Positions 1 to 6,475 of a DNA stretch of 6,995 nt are shown here, one piece after another (the stretch's first letter is position 1; each line of letters starts with the position of its first letter). This DNA comes from an uncultured Flammeovirgaceae bacterium (lineage in GTDB: Bacteria > Bacteroidota > Bacteroidia > Cytophagales > Cyclobacteriaceae): positions 1 through 6,995 of the forward strand of contig CAMLLI010000217.1 of the NCBI GenBank assembly GCA_946480685.1, read 5' to 3'. A program made the translations under genes and the position numbers. The notes beneath the pieces were generated by a model. The model was not told the origin of the DNA. It did no database searches and saw only the letters and a list, made by a program, of their open reading frames with translations.

Positions 1-769
1 TTCCGCCATCCACCGGAACATTGATACCATTTATATACCCGGCAGCCGGTGTTGTCAGGAATGCTATAGCTGCTGCCACCTCATGCGACTCTGCTATACG
101 TCCCGCGGGTATCTCACGTATCATATCTTGTTTCGCGTCATCAAACGTTTTGCCTGCCTTCTGTGCATTTGAATTGATGAGCGATTCAAGTCGACCGGTC
201 ATCGTTGAGCCGGGTAATACATTATTTACCGTTATACCAAACGGAGCAAGCTCCAGCGAAAGTGTCTTGGACCAATTTGCAACAGCACCACGAATCGTAT
301 TGGACACACCCAGACCACGAATTGGAATTTTAACCGATGTTGATATAACATTAATAATTCTGCCATACTTTGCTTTCTTCATGCCGTCAACCAAAGCCTG
401 CACAAGAATATGATTGCACAGCAGGTGATTAGAGAACGCCTGAATAAAATCTTCCGTACGCGCATCAATAGCTTGTCCTGCAGGTGGGCCGCCGGTATTG
501 TTCACCAGTATATGTACCGTGTGCGTGCGCGTATAGTCTGTTACTTTATTTCGAAGATCGTCCGGTGCATTAAAATCAGCTACGATATAATCGTGTTCCA
601 CACCATTCGCGGCTGCCAATTCTTTCAGCACGGATTTAAGTTTATCTTCGTTGCGGGCGATCAATGTAACACGCGCGCCCAATAGTGCGAGTTCCACCGC
701 TGAAGCCTTTCCTATACCTTGCGTGCTGCCGCATACTATGGCGTGCCTGCCAGTTAAATCAAGATTCAT
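1..769 (-). CDS. SDR-family oxidoreductase, atypical (FabG-like), 3' end cut by window edge
   Basis: Reading leftward from an ATG at 769-767, the frame is open for 256 codons to the window edge. The protein begins MNLDLTGRHAIVCGSTQGIG. It has a Rossmann NAD(P)-binding fold: the glycine-rich loop G14-S-T-Q-G-I-G20, the ARN segment at 38-40 after beta-2, an NNTGG variant of the NNAG motif at 90-94, PFGITVNNVLPG near 176-187, and a C-terminal GINVPVDGG at 248-256. Classical SDRs end soon after such a motif, so only a few residues should be missing. The catalytic region is unusual: S143 is present, but the positions equivalent to the Tyr and Lys of YxxxK are S156 and R160 (SNTIR). This resembles the BKR-like SDR group known to lack a perfect catalytic tetrad. 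The gene is divergent from the 3-hydroxyanthranilate dioxygenase gene, so a role linked to kynurenine or 3-hydroxyanthranilate metabolism is plausible but inferred. Substrate unknown. Confidence 0.9.
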   Translation of the reverse strand, partial: MNLDLTGRHAIVCGSTQGIGKASAVELALLGARVTLIARNEDKLKSVLKELAAANGVEHDYIVADFNAPDDLRNKVTDYTRTHTVHILVNNTGGPPAGQAIDARTEDFIQAFSNHLLCNHILVQALVDGMKKAKYGRIINVISTSVKIPIRGLGVSNTIRGAVANWSKTLSLELAPFGITVNNVLPGSTMTGRLESLINSNAQKAGKTFDDAKQDMIREIPAGRIAESHEVAAAIAFLTTPAAGYINGINVPVDGG

Positions 770-856
770 GAATAAAGCTATGTATGTGAATTGTTGCTAA
801 ATTTAAGAAGGAATAGATGGTTTAACACAACCGTATCAAAACTTAAAAAGTATTAT
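770..856. promoter_or_regulatory. Divergent intergenic region, probable back-to-back promoters
   Basis: These 87 bases separate the start of the leftward SDR gene from the start of the rightward dioxygenase gene, so promoters for both should lie here or just inside the genes. The best candidate element is TAAATTTA at 798-805. It is palindromic and resembles the Bacteroidota -7 box TAnnTTTG on either strand, apart from the last base. I could not find a well-spaced TTG or TTTG -33 box on either strand. No Shine-Dalgarno is seen before either ATG; the dioxygenase start is preceded by an A-rich stretch (around 838-850). The location is well supported by the gene layout, but the exact promoter is a guess. 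Confidence 0.3.
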
Positions 857-1387
857 ATGGCTATTCGCAGACCTTTTAACCTCAATCAATGGATCCGCGA
901 CAACCGCGATCTGCTGAAGCCCCCGGTGGGCAATAAGAATTTATATGCTGATGCCGGTGACTATATCGTAATGATTGTGGGTGGCCCCAACGCCCGCAAA
1001 GATTATCATTACAATGAGACAGAAGAATTATTTTATCAACTTGAAGGCGATATAAATGTGCGCATACAGGAAGATGGTAAACCGGTAGATATACCTATAC
1101 GGCAAGGTGAAATGTTTCTGCTCCCGGCACGCGTTCCCCATCGACCGGAACGACCTGCCAATTCCATTGGACTTGTGATTGAGTGCAAGCGTATTGAAAA
1201 AGAAATTGAAGACGGACTGATCTGGTTTTGTGATGCGTGCAACAACAAGCTTCATGAGTACCGTTTCCACCTTGATAATATTGAGAAAGATTTTATTCCG
1301 CGCTTTCGCGAGTTTTATGGGTCGGCATCATTGCGAACGTGCAGTAAATGCGGAACGGTAATGGAGGCTGATTCGCGGTTTGTATAA
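857..1387 (+). CDS. nbaC: 3-hydroxyanthranilate 3,4-dioxygenase
   Basis: This cytoplasmic cupin dioxygenase opens the ring of 3-hydroxyanthranilate with O2 to give 2-amino-3-carboxymuconate semialdehyde, the precursor of quinolinate. The 176-residue length matches the bacterial family. The catalytic iron ligands are visible as H51, E57 and H95, and the substrate-contacting arginines as R47 and R99, at the same numbers I recall for the Cupriavidus metallidurans enzyme. The second, rubredoxin-like iron site is intact as two C-x-x-C pairs, C125/C128 and C162/C165; animal forms lack it. I chose the ATG at 857 because the protein then starts MAIRRPFNLNQWI, as in the family. An in-frame TTG at 791 would add 22 unrelated residues. 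The gene lies 24 bases before ogt on the same strand and supplies the step after the kynureninase encoded downstream. Confidence 0.96.
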   Translation: MAIRRPFNLNQWIRDNRDLLKPPVGNKNLYADAGDYIVMIVGGPNARKDYHYNETEELFYQLEGDINVRIQEDGKPVDIPIRQGEMFLLPARVPHRPERPANSIGLVIECKRIEKEIEDGLIWFCDACNNKLHEYRFHLDNIEKDFIPRFREFYGSASLRTCSKCGTVMEADSRFV

Positions 1388-1411
1388 GTGTATAGATGAA
1401 GTCATTATAGC

Positions 1412-1888
1412 ATGCAAGGAAGAGCTTATTATTCATCTCCTGTGGGAGACCTTTTAGTAGAATCGGAGCACGACAAGATCATTACCGTAGGTTTTCTGAG
1501 AGACAGCAAGAAAGAAGAGACACCTACTGCTACAACCGATCAATGTATAGCAGAACTGGAAGAGTATTTTTATAAGGGACGTAAATTCTTCGATGTAGAA
1601 CTCGATTTGCGCGGTTCTGCATTTCAACAGAAAGTATGGAACGCGCTGTTGACAATTCCGTACGGAACAACTACTTCGTATGAAGATATAGCGATACGTG
1701 TTGGTGATCTCAAATCAATTCGTGCTGTAGGACTGGCCAACGGTCAAAATCCAATTGCTATTATTGTACCATGCCATCGCGTGATTGGTAAAAGCGGTAA
1801 CCTGACGGGCTACGGTGGCGGACTTGAGAATAAAGAATGGCTGCTTTATCACGAGGGGGCTATCCGCAGGCAGTTGTCACTCTTCTGA
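1412..1888 (+). CDS. ogt: Methylated-DNA--[protein]-cysteine S-methyltransferase (O6-alkylguanine repair)
   Basis: This suicide repair protein transfers alkyl groups from O6-alkylguanine in DNA to its own cysteine. The 158-residue protein has the usual two parts: an N-terminal domain (about 1-65) and a C-terminal DNA-binding and active-site domain (about 66-150). Visible motifs are the helix-turn-helix segment with SYEDIA (Y90 equals the base-flipping tyrosine), SIRAVGLANGQNP with the arginine finger R104, the active-site IVPCHRV with acceptor C121 (codon at 1772-1774), and the GYGGG turn at 133-137. The start at 1412 is the first possible one, as an in-frame stop lies at 1397-1399. The length fits a stand-alone Ogt; there is no fused Ada regulatory domain. 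It begins 24 bases after the dioxygenase stop, so co-transcription is likely even though it has no known part in kynurenine metabolism. The shared Ogt/AdaB fold makes the exact symbol less certain than the function. Confidence 0.95.
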   Translation: MQGRAYYSSPVGDLLVESEHDKIITVGFLRDSKKEETPTATTDQCIAELEEYFYKGRKFFDVELDLRGSAFQQKVWNALLTIPYGTTTSYEDIAIRVGDLKSIRAVGLANGQNPIAIIVPCHRVIGKSGNLTGYGGGLENKEWLLYHEGAIRRQLSLF

Positions 1889-1900
1889 AAAGTGCTGTTC

Positions 1901-1935
1901 GTTATCCGTTATTCGTTCGTTGTTATCCGTTACTC
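1901..1935. repeat. Degenerate heptamer tandem repeat (consensus GTTATCC, five copies)
   Basis: Five consecutive 7-base units lie between ogt and kynU. Copies 1 (1901-1907) and 4 (1922-1928) are exactly GTTATCC. Copy 2 is GTTATTC, copy 3 is GTTCGTT and copy 5 is GTTACTC. The array also reads as an 11-base direct repeat GTTATCCGTTA at 1901-1911 and 1922-1932, with a 21-base period, about two helical turns. It lies in the 108-base gap before kynU, 61 bases upstream of its start. It may be slippage-derived noncoding DNA or a pair of protein-binding sites; the sequence alone does not decide. Confidence 0.7.
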
Positions 1936-1996
1936 CTTCTTGTATAGCAGACGGCATTAAATTTTACGTAACTTATTTCGTATACATCGCTCCGCT

Positions 1997-3265
1997 ATGA
2001 AATTCAAGAACAGTTTACAGTTTGCCAAGAAGTCAGACCGGGAAGATCCGCTTCGCAGTTACCGGAATAAATTTCTGATTCCTAAAATCAACAATAAACA
2101 ATCCATTTACCTGATCGGTAATTCGCTGGGGCTTCAACCTAAAACTACCAAGCAGTTCATTAACCAGGAGCTTGAGGATTGGGCGAAGTTAGGTGGCGAA
2201 GGTCATGTTCACGCTCGTAATCCCTGGCTATACCATCACCGACTTGCAAAGAAAACGCTGGCCGCGTTGGTTGGCGCTAAACCTTCTGAAGTTGTTGCCA
2301 TGAATCAACTCACCATCAACCTTCATTTAATGATGGTGTCGTTTTATATACCCACCACCGAGCGGTATAAAATTATAGCAGAAGCCGGTGCTTTTTCGTC
2401 TGACCAATATGCATTTGAATCACAAATAAAATTTCACGGTCTGAATCCTGACAAAGTACTGATCGAATTAAAACCACGGGAAGAAGAATATACGCTGCGC
2501 ACCGAAGATATAATCCGCGCCATTACAGAACACGGTCGCGAAACAGCCTTGGTAATATTGGGAGGTGTTCAATATTATACCGGCCAGCTATTTGATATAC
2601 CGAAGATCACCGCAGCGGCACATAGCGTTGGTGCTATAGCTGGCTTTGACCTGGCACATGCTGTTGGAAATATACCCTTGAACCTGCACAAAGATGAAGT
2701 TGACTTCGCTGTATGGTGTAGCTATAAATATCTAAATGCCGGTCCGGGTGCCATAGCAGGTGCCTATATACATGAGAAGTATGAGCGCAATACCGAGTTA
2801 CCACGCTTTGCCGGCTGGTGGGGATATGACGAAAGCGAACGCTTCAACATGCAGAAAGGTTTTAAACCGATGAAAGGTATAGATGGGTGGCAGGTATCCA
2901 ATGTACCGGTATTTCAGAATGCAGCATTACTGGCATCACTGGAAATATTCCAGGAAGCAGGGATAAAAGCTTTACGCAAAAAGAGTATAGCCCTTACTTC
3001 TTATCTCGAGTATATTTTAAAAGAGATCGATCCGCTGGAGAATACGCTAAAAATTATAACACCCCCTAATCCGGAGGAACGCGGATGTCAACTCTCTGTC
3101 TTCACAAAGCAAAACGGCAAGAAAATATTTCAACAATTAAACAAAGCAGGCGTTATAAGCGATTGGCGCGAGCCGAATGTTATTCGCGTAGCCCCCGTTC
3201 CTCTGTACAATACATTTGAAGAAGTTTATCAGGTAGGAGAAATCATAAACGATCTCCTTACATGA
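1997..3265 (+). CDS. kynU: Kynureninase (PLP-dependent), probably 3-hydroxykynurenine-preferring
   Basis: This fold-type I PLP enzyme cleaves kynurenine or 3-hydroxykynurenine to alanine plus anthranilate or 3-hydroxyanthranilate. Its 422 residues are full length. Landmarks are YLIGNSLGLQPK at 38-49, GGVQYYTGQLFDIP at 189-202, FDLAHAVGN at 217-225 (PLP contacts D218 and H221), CSYKYLNAGPG at 241-251 with Schiff-base lysine K244, GWWGYD at 273-278, ERGCQLS at 361-367, and IRVAPVPLYN at 396-405 with the carboxylate-binding R397. It aligns easily with human kynureninase from memory. H70, S301 and N302 sit where the human 3-hydroxykynurenine determinants (H102, S332, N333) are. This fits its place beside kmo and the dioxygenase. 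No Shine-Dalgarno is visible. TAAATTTT at 1958-1965 is a weak -7-like candidate in the upstream gap. The stop overlaps the kmo start by 4 bases, so translation is probably coupled. Confidence 0.97.
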   Translation: MKFKNSLQFAKKSDREDPLRSYRNKFLIPKINNKQSIYLIGNSLGLQPKTTKQFINQELEDWAKLGGEGHVHARNPWLYHHRLAKKTLAALVGAKPSEVVAMNQLTINLHLMMVSFYIPTTERYKIIAEAGAFSSDQYAFESQIKFHGLNPDKVLIELKPREEEYTLRTEDIIRAITEHGRETALVILGGVQYYTGQLFDIPKITAAAHSVGAIAGFDLAHAVGNIPLNLHKDEVDFAVWCSYKYLNAGPGAIAGAYIHEKYERNTELPRFAGWWGYDESERFNMQKGFKPMKGIDGWQVSNVPVFQNAALLASLEIFQEAGIKALRKKSIALTSYLEYILKEIDPLENTLKIITPPNPEERGCQLSVFTKQNGKKIFQQLNKAGVISDWREPNVIRVAPVPLYNTFEEVYQVGEIINDLLT

Positions 3266-4605
3266 GCAAGGCGATAAAACACATCGCGATAAGCGGAGCA
3301 GGACTTGTAGGCTCATTGCTCGCTATATATTTATGCAAGCGCGGCTATAAAGTTACCGTCCTGGAACGCAGACCGGATATACGAAAGAACGCATTACTCG
3401 CAGGTCGCTCCATCAACCTGGCATTAAGCAATCGCGGCATACGTGCACTGGAAGAAACAGGACTTGCCGATGCTATCCGAAAAGTAACGATCCCGATGCA
3501 CGGCCGCATCATGCATGATATACTTGGCAACCTTACTTTTCAACCGTATGGTAAGCAGGGAGAGTTTATCAACTCGGTATCGCGCAGTAGCCTGAACGTT
3601 GTGTTAATGAATGCCGCAGAAGCAGCGGGTGCCAGCCTTCATTTCAATCAACGTGTAATGGAAGTTGATGCAGAAAAAACTTCCGTTAGTATAGCATCGC
3701 AGGAAAACGAAATCAAAGAATATACTTTTGACCTGATTATCGGGGCAGATGGAGCTTTCTCTACTGTACGACAATCCCTGCAGCGTTACGATCGGTTTGA
3801 TTTCTCGCAAAGCTATATCGATCATGGCTATAAAGAATTACATATACCCGCAACCGCGGCCGGTGAATTTCAACTGGAGAAAAATGCGCTGCATATCTGG
3901 CCGAGACAAAGCTATATGATGATAGCGCTTCCGAATCCGGATGGCAGTTTTACCTGTACACTATTCTTTCCATTTGAAGGCAAATCTTCATTTGACATAC
4001 TGCAAACGGAAGAGACTGTTCATAATTTCTTTGTGAATGCATTTCCGGATGCAACGCGACTCATGCCTTCATTGTCCACCGACTTCTTTAGCAATCCTAC
4101 CTCATCGCTTGTTACGATGAAGTGTTATCCGTGGGTGCGCAATAAAATTTTACTCATCGGCGATGCTGCCCATGCTATCGTTCCTTTTTTCGGACAAGGT
4201 ATGAATGCAGGCTTTGAAGATTGTCGTATTCTGAATTCGCTGCTCGACAGCTATACCAACAACTGGGACGATGTACTGCCGGCATTTCAAAAGCAACGCA
4301 AGCCTGACGCAGATGCTATCGCACAACTGGCACTTGATAATTTTGTAGAGATGCGCGACCTGGTAGCAGATGCAGATTTTTTGCTCCGGAAGAAAATCGA
4401 AGCACGACTTCACGCGCTATATCCTGATAAATGGATACCGCTATATTCCATGGTAACATTTAAGGATGATATCCGGTACTCCGAAGCCTACACCATCAGC
4501 CGTTCACAAGCAAAGATCATGAACGAAGTGATGAGCAGACCCGGAATACAGGATCAATGGGAATCGCTGGACTTCAAAACTATAGCAGAGTCTCTTCAGC
4601 GATAG
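3262..4605 (+). CDS. kmo: Kynurenine 3-monooxygenase (FAD-dependent)
   Basis: This flavoprotein hydroxylates L-kynurenine to 3-hydroxykynurenine using NADPH and O2. The 447 residues show the class A flavin hydroxylase plan: the N-terminal GxGxxG loop G12-A-G14-L-V-G17 with ribose-binding E35, the GRSINLALSNRG segment at 48-59 typical of this enzyme, the DG motif IIGADGAFSTVR at 159-170, and the FAD-binding GD motif LLIGDAAHA at 297-305 followed by FFGQGMNAGFED at 309-320. Probable substrate contacts are R82 in GRIMHD, Y96 in QPYG, N360, and Y406 in IRYSEA. The position before Y406 is arginine, where I recall proline in other family members. No strong C-terminal membrane anchor like that of animal enzymes is apparent. 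It starts in the kynU stop (ATGA overlap). Its own TAG at 4603-4605 directly abuts the stop of the convergent lipoprotein gene. Confidence 0.96.
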   Translation: MSKAIKHIAISGAGLVGSLLAIYLCKRGYKVTVLERRPDIRKNALLAGRSINLALSNRGIRALEETGLADAIRKVTIPMHGRIMHDILGNLTFQPYGKQGEFINSVSRSSLNVVLMNAAEAAGASLHFNQRVMEVDAEKTSVSIASQENEIKEYTFDLIIGADGAFSTVRQSLQRYDRFDFSQSYIDHGYKELHIPATAAGEFQLEKNALHIWPRQSYMMIALPNPDGSFTCTLFFPFEGKSSFDILQTEETVHNFFVNAFPDATRLMPSLSTDFFSNPTSSLVTMKCYPWVRNKILLIGDAAHAIVPFFGQGMNAGFEDCRILNSLLDSYTNNWDDVLPAFQKQRKPDADAIAQLALDNFVEMRDLVADADFLLRKKIEARLHALYPDKWIPLYSMVTFKDDIRYSEAYTISRSQAKIMNEVMSRPGIQDQWESLDFKTIAESLQR

Positions 4606-5484
4606 TTAAGGAAGCACAGGCGCGAGTTCATATTCAAATTTGTAATCTTCAGAAAACTCTTCGGAAACAATAAGGTGTCGCCACTTTATAGAGGTGACAA
4701 GTGACCCGCTATAGGTATATTCGAATATCTGCGAAGTAAGGAAATCCGTTCCCGGTATATCATAACTTGCTGTGAGCGGATTATTTTTAGAGAATCTGCT
4801 GATATAGTTGACCTCAAATTCATAAGGTGTTCCCAATACAAAAGGCGGCTCGCCCTCGTAAATATGCTCACCGGCCAGCGGTTCGAACCAAAGTCTTCCA
4901 ACCGGAAAAAAGGCAGGATTCCCTACTGCGTTCGCCAGCATCCGGAAAGGGTTTATCTTATTATCAAAAGTGCCGGCAGAATAAATCCATTTCCCTTCTT
5001 CATCCGGAACATCGCCTTCATACATATCCGTGAGGTTATCGCCATCATATAACGTTTTAAAGTCAACTTCATACGGCCATTCCAAGGGTGTAAACTGGTG
5101 TATGCCTACTATATCACCTCCGGCATTGTAGGTAATAATATCCTTTTGATAGGCATTACCATATTGTTTAAGATCGATCTCTGTTATACCATGTGGTCCT
5201 TGCGTAAACGTATAGATATACTTGGCAGTCGCTTCATTGGGGATATATATTTCAGCTTTGTAAAGTTTGTCAGATTCATCATAATAGAACAACAGTTTAC
5301 TGCTATCTGACAAAAGCTCCGTCAATCGCCCGACTGAATTGTAATGCGCGCTATACCAGATGTTCTCCCAATACATTTTTCGGATACGAACCTTCTTTGC
5401 AATGTGTTCTGGTATACAGGACTGGACAATAAGCAAAATGGCAAGCACACCTATGCCCGCAAGAGTTTTAATTGTTTTTTTCAT
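4606..5484 (-). CDS. Predicted lipoprotein of unknown function, paralogue of the upstream gene
   Basis: This 292-residue protein begins with a type II signal peptide: a Lys-rich start (MKKTIK), a hydrophobic core at 8-20, and the lipobox VQSC with C23 as the lipidated residue. After processing it should sit in the cell envelope. The rest is rich in Tyr, Phe and Asp, with YD-repeat-like segments (YNSVGRL at 48-54, YDESDKLYKAEIY at 68-80) suggesting beta-strand hairpins. Two blocks are shared with the neighbour at 5521-6357: NPFRMLANAVGNPAFFPV at 178-195 and FSKNNP at 231-236. Homology runs the whole length. The style recalls YD-type or DUF4595-like lipoproteins common in Bacteroidota, but I cannot assign a family. 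It follows its paralogue by 36 bases, so the two are probably one transcript. The mature part has no cysteine besides C23. Confidence 0.85.
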   Translation of the reverse strand: MKKTIKTLAGIGVLAILLIVQSCIPEHIAKKVRIRKMYWENIWYSAHYNSVGRLTELLSDSSKLLFYYDESDKLYKAEIYIPNEATAKYIYTFTQGPHGITEIDLKQYGNAYQKDIITYNAGGDIVGIHQFTPLEWPYEVDFKTLYDGDNLTDMYEGDVPDEEGKWIYSAGTFDNKINPFRMLANAVGNPAFFPVGRLWFEPLAGEHIYEGEPPFVLGTPYEFEVNYISRFSKNNPLTASYDIPGTDFLTSQIFEYTYSGSLVTSIKWRHLIVSEEFSEDYKFEYELAPVLP

Positions 5485-5520
5485 AAAAGTAACTGTTAAC
5501 GTTTTTTGTTGTTTATAGTA

Positions 5521-6357
5521 TTAATCTTCTGCTGACGAGAAGCCACACGTATAGGCGAAAGCATATTTATTGGTACCGGCCAGATCATCTGTCCACACAA
5601 GCGACTCAACATACGATGATGTATATACGTAAGCAAAATCCTGCGGCTGCTGTACTTCGGGACCACCACCCACAGGAACTTCGTATATACCTTTGCCGGG
5701 ATTATTCTTTGAAAATATATTCAGAAATGAGATATCATACTGAACTACCGGGAAAGACACAATATTGCACACCGGGAAGAACGCAGGGTTGCCTACAGCT
5801 TGCGCCAGTAACTTGAAAGGATTTGTTTTTTTGTCGTAAGCCGAGCCGGTATATCCCGTAAAAGGATTACCATTTACAGTACCGCTCACAAACGACACAT
5901 TTCCGCTGCTATATGACAGATCCTTTCGTATCACAAATGTAGGAGGATCGCCAGGACCGCCACCGTATTCACTTTCAACAAGGTAATCTATAACGGTTGG
6001 AGAGGCGTAGTGGAAGTCAAAGTGTCTCCTGAATCCGTACGAGTCATATACATTCGATTCTACAATACCGAACGGGCCGTGTGTAAAATCAAAGCTATAT
6101 TCCGGAGCTGGATTACCAGTATATATTTCCGCACTGGTCAATTGGTTCGCTCCGTTATAGTGAAAGAAAATTTTACTGACGGCAGCTTCCAGTTTTACAA
6201 GCCTGCCGGAACTACTGTAGTAGGCTTTATGCCATTCGTCTTCGAGGTAAACTTTATCGATGCGACATGTACGACAAGGGTGCGAATCATCGCACGAGGA
6301 GATCGCGATGAGGCAAAGCAATAGCGATGCGCCCATCAGCATTTTGAGGGTTTTCAT
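5521..6357 (-). CDS. Predicted lipoprotein of unknown function with a CxxC motif, paralogue of the downstream gene
   Basis: This 278-residue protein has a lipoprotein signal: MKTLK start, hydrophobic 7-19, lipobox ISSC with C22 lipidated. It aligns end to end with the neighbour at 4606-5484. Shared features are RI-x-K-x-Y near 32-37, a conserved W42, YSSSGRL at 47-53, L73 to AEIY at 76-79, FTHGPFGI at 91-98, KTNPFKLLAQAVGNPAFFPV at 177-196, and FSKNNP at 215-220. Unlike the neighbour it carries C28-R-T-C31 just after the lipid anchor, plus C197 and C271. These could form disulfides or a metal site; that is inference. It has a Gly/Pro-rich insertion around 132-139. A tandem duplication is the simplest origin. 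The function is unknown, and envelope location is the only supported statement. It is the first gene of the pair, 122 bases after the transglycosylase stop. Confidence 0.85.
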   Translation of the reverse strand: MKTLKMLMGASLLLCLIAISSCDDSHPCRTCRIDKVYLEDEWHKAYYSSSGRLVKLEAAVSKIFFHYNGANQLTSAEIYTGNPAPEYSFDFTHGPFGIVESNVYDSYGFRRHFDFHYASPTVIDYLVESEYGGGPGDPPTFVIRKDLSYSSGNVSFVSGTVNGNPFTGYTGSAYDKKTNPFKLLAQAVGNPAFFPVCNIVSFPVVQYDISFLNIFSKNNPGKGIYEVPVGGGPEVQQPQDFAYVYTSSYVESLVWTDDLAGTNKYAFAYTCGFSSAED

Positions 6358-6427
6358 AATTAAGAGAGGGTTTAAATTTTATACGATAGAAAAGTTATTA
6401 AAAAAGTAAGTAGCAGCAGCAGACCTT

Positions 6428-6446
6428 CGTATATTTATTAAATACG
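6428..6446. repeat. AT-rich inverted repeat upstream of the lipoprotein pair
   Basis: TATTTA at 6432-6437 and TAAATA at 6439-6444 form a perfect 6-base inverted repeat around one central T. In another register CGTAT at 6428-6432 pairs with ATACG at 6442-6446. It lies 71 bases upstream of the leftward lipoprotein start at 6357, in the spacer where that gene's promoter should be. It could be a binding site or chance in AT-rich DNA. No T-tract follows it in the leftward direction, so a terminator is not supported. Confidence 0.35.
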
Positions 6447-6456
6447 TTCCAACGCT

Positions 6457-6475
6457 TAGCAAGTATATACTGCTA
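6457..6475. repeat. Near-perfect inverted repeat just past the transglycosylase stop
   Basis: The 19-base element TAGCAAGTATATACTGCTA has arms TAGCA (6457-6461) and TGCTA (6471-6475) flanking the palindrome GTATATAC (6463-6470), with a single unpaired A at 6462. As RNA it could fold into a 7-pair stem with one bulge and an ATAT loop. It lies 4 bases beyond the stop of the leftward transglycosylase gene. No T-run follows it in that direction. The T-rich run is on the opposite side (6476-6485), so it would look like a terminator only for rightward transcription, where no gene is visible. Its role as transcript end, operator or chance is open. Confidence 0.45.

Noticed and set aside
21..685. Two rightward open frames (21-413 and 410-685)
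   Set aside because: They lie antisense to the SDR gene, which has clear Rossmann motifs throughout; their translations show no recognisable domain.
791..856. Longer dioxygenase start at the TTG at 791
   Set aside because: It adds 22 residues with no family match, while the ATG at 857 gives the family's usual start and length, and the metal ligands then number as in the known enzyme.
1958..1965. TAAATTTT as the kynU promoter -7 box
   Set aside because: The upstream TTG at 1940-1942 is only 15 bases away, too short for the usual Bacteroidota spacing, so it is mentioned only as weak.
3236..3257. GGAGA / TCTCC inverted repeat before the kmo start
   Set aside because: The arms are only 5 bases with a 12-base loop, lie inside the kynU coding sequence, and the GGAGA is too far (about 21 bases) from the ATG to act as a ribosome binding site.
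6010..6324. Rightward open frame of 104 codons
   Set aside because: It is antisense to the lipoprotein gene at 5521-6357, which has a signal peptide and a clear paralogue.
6412..6422. Short GCA triplet repeat
   Set aside because: It has only three to four units, too few to call a microsatellite of interest.
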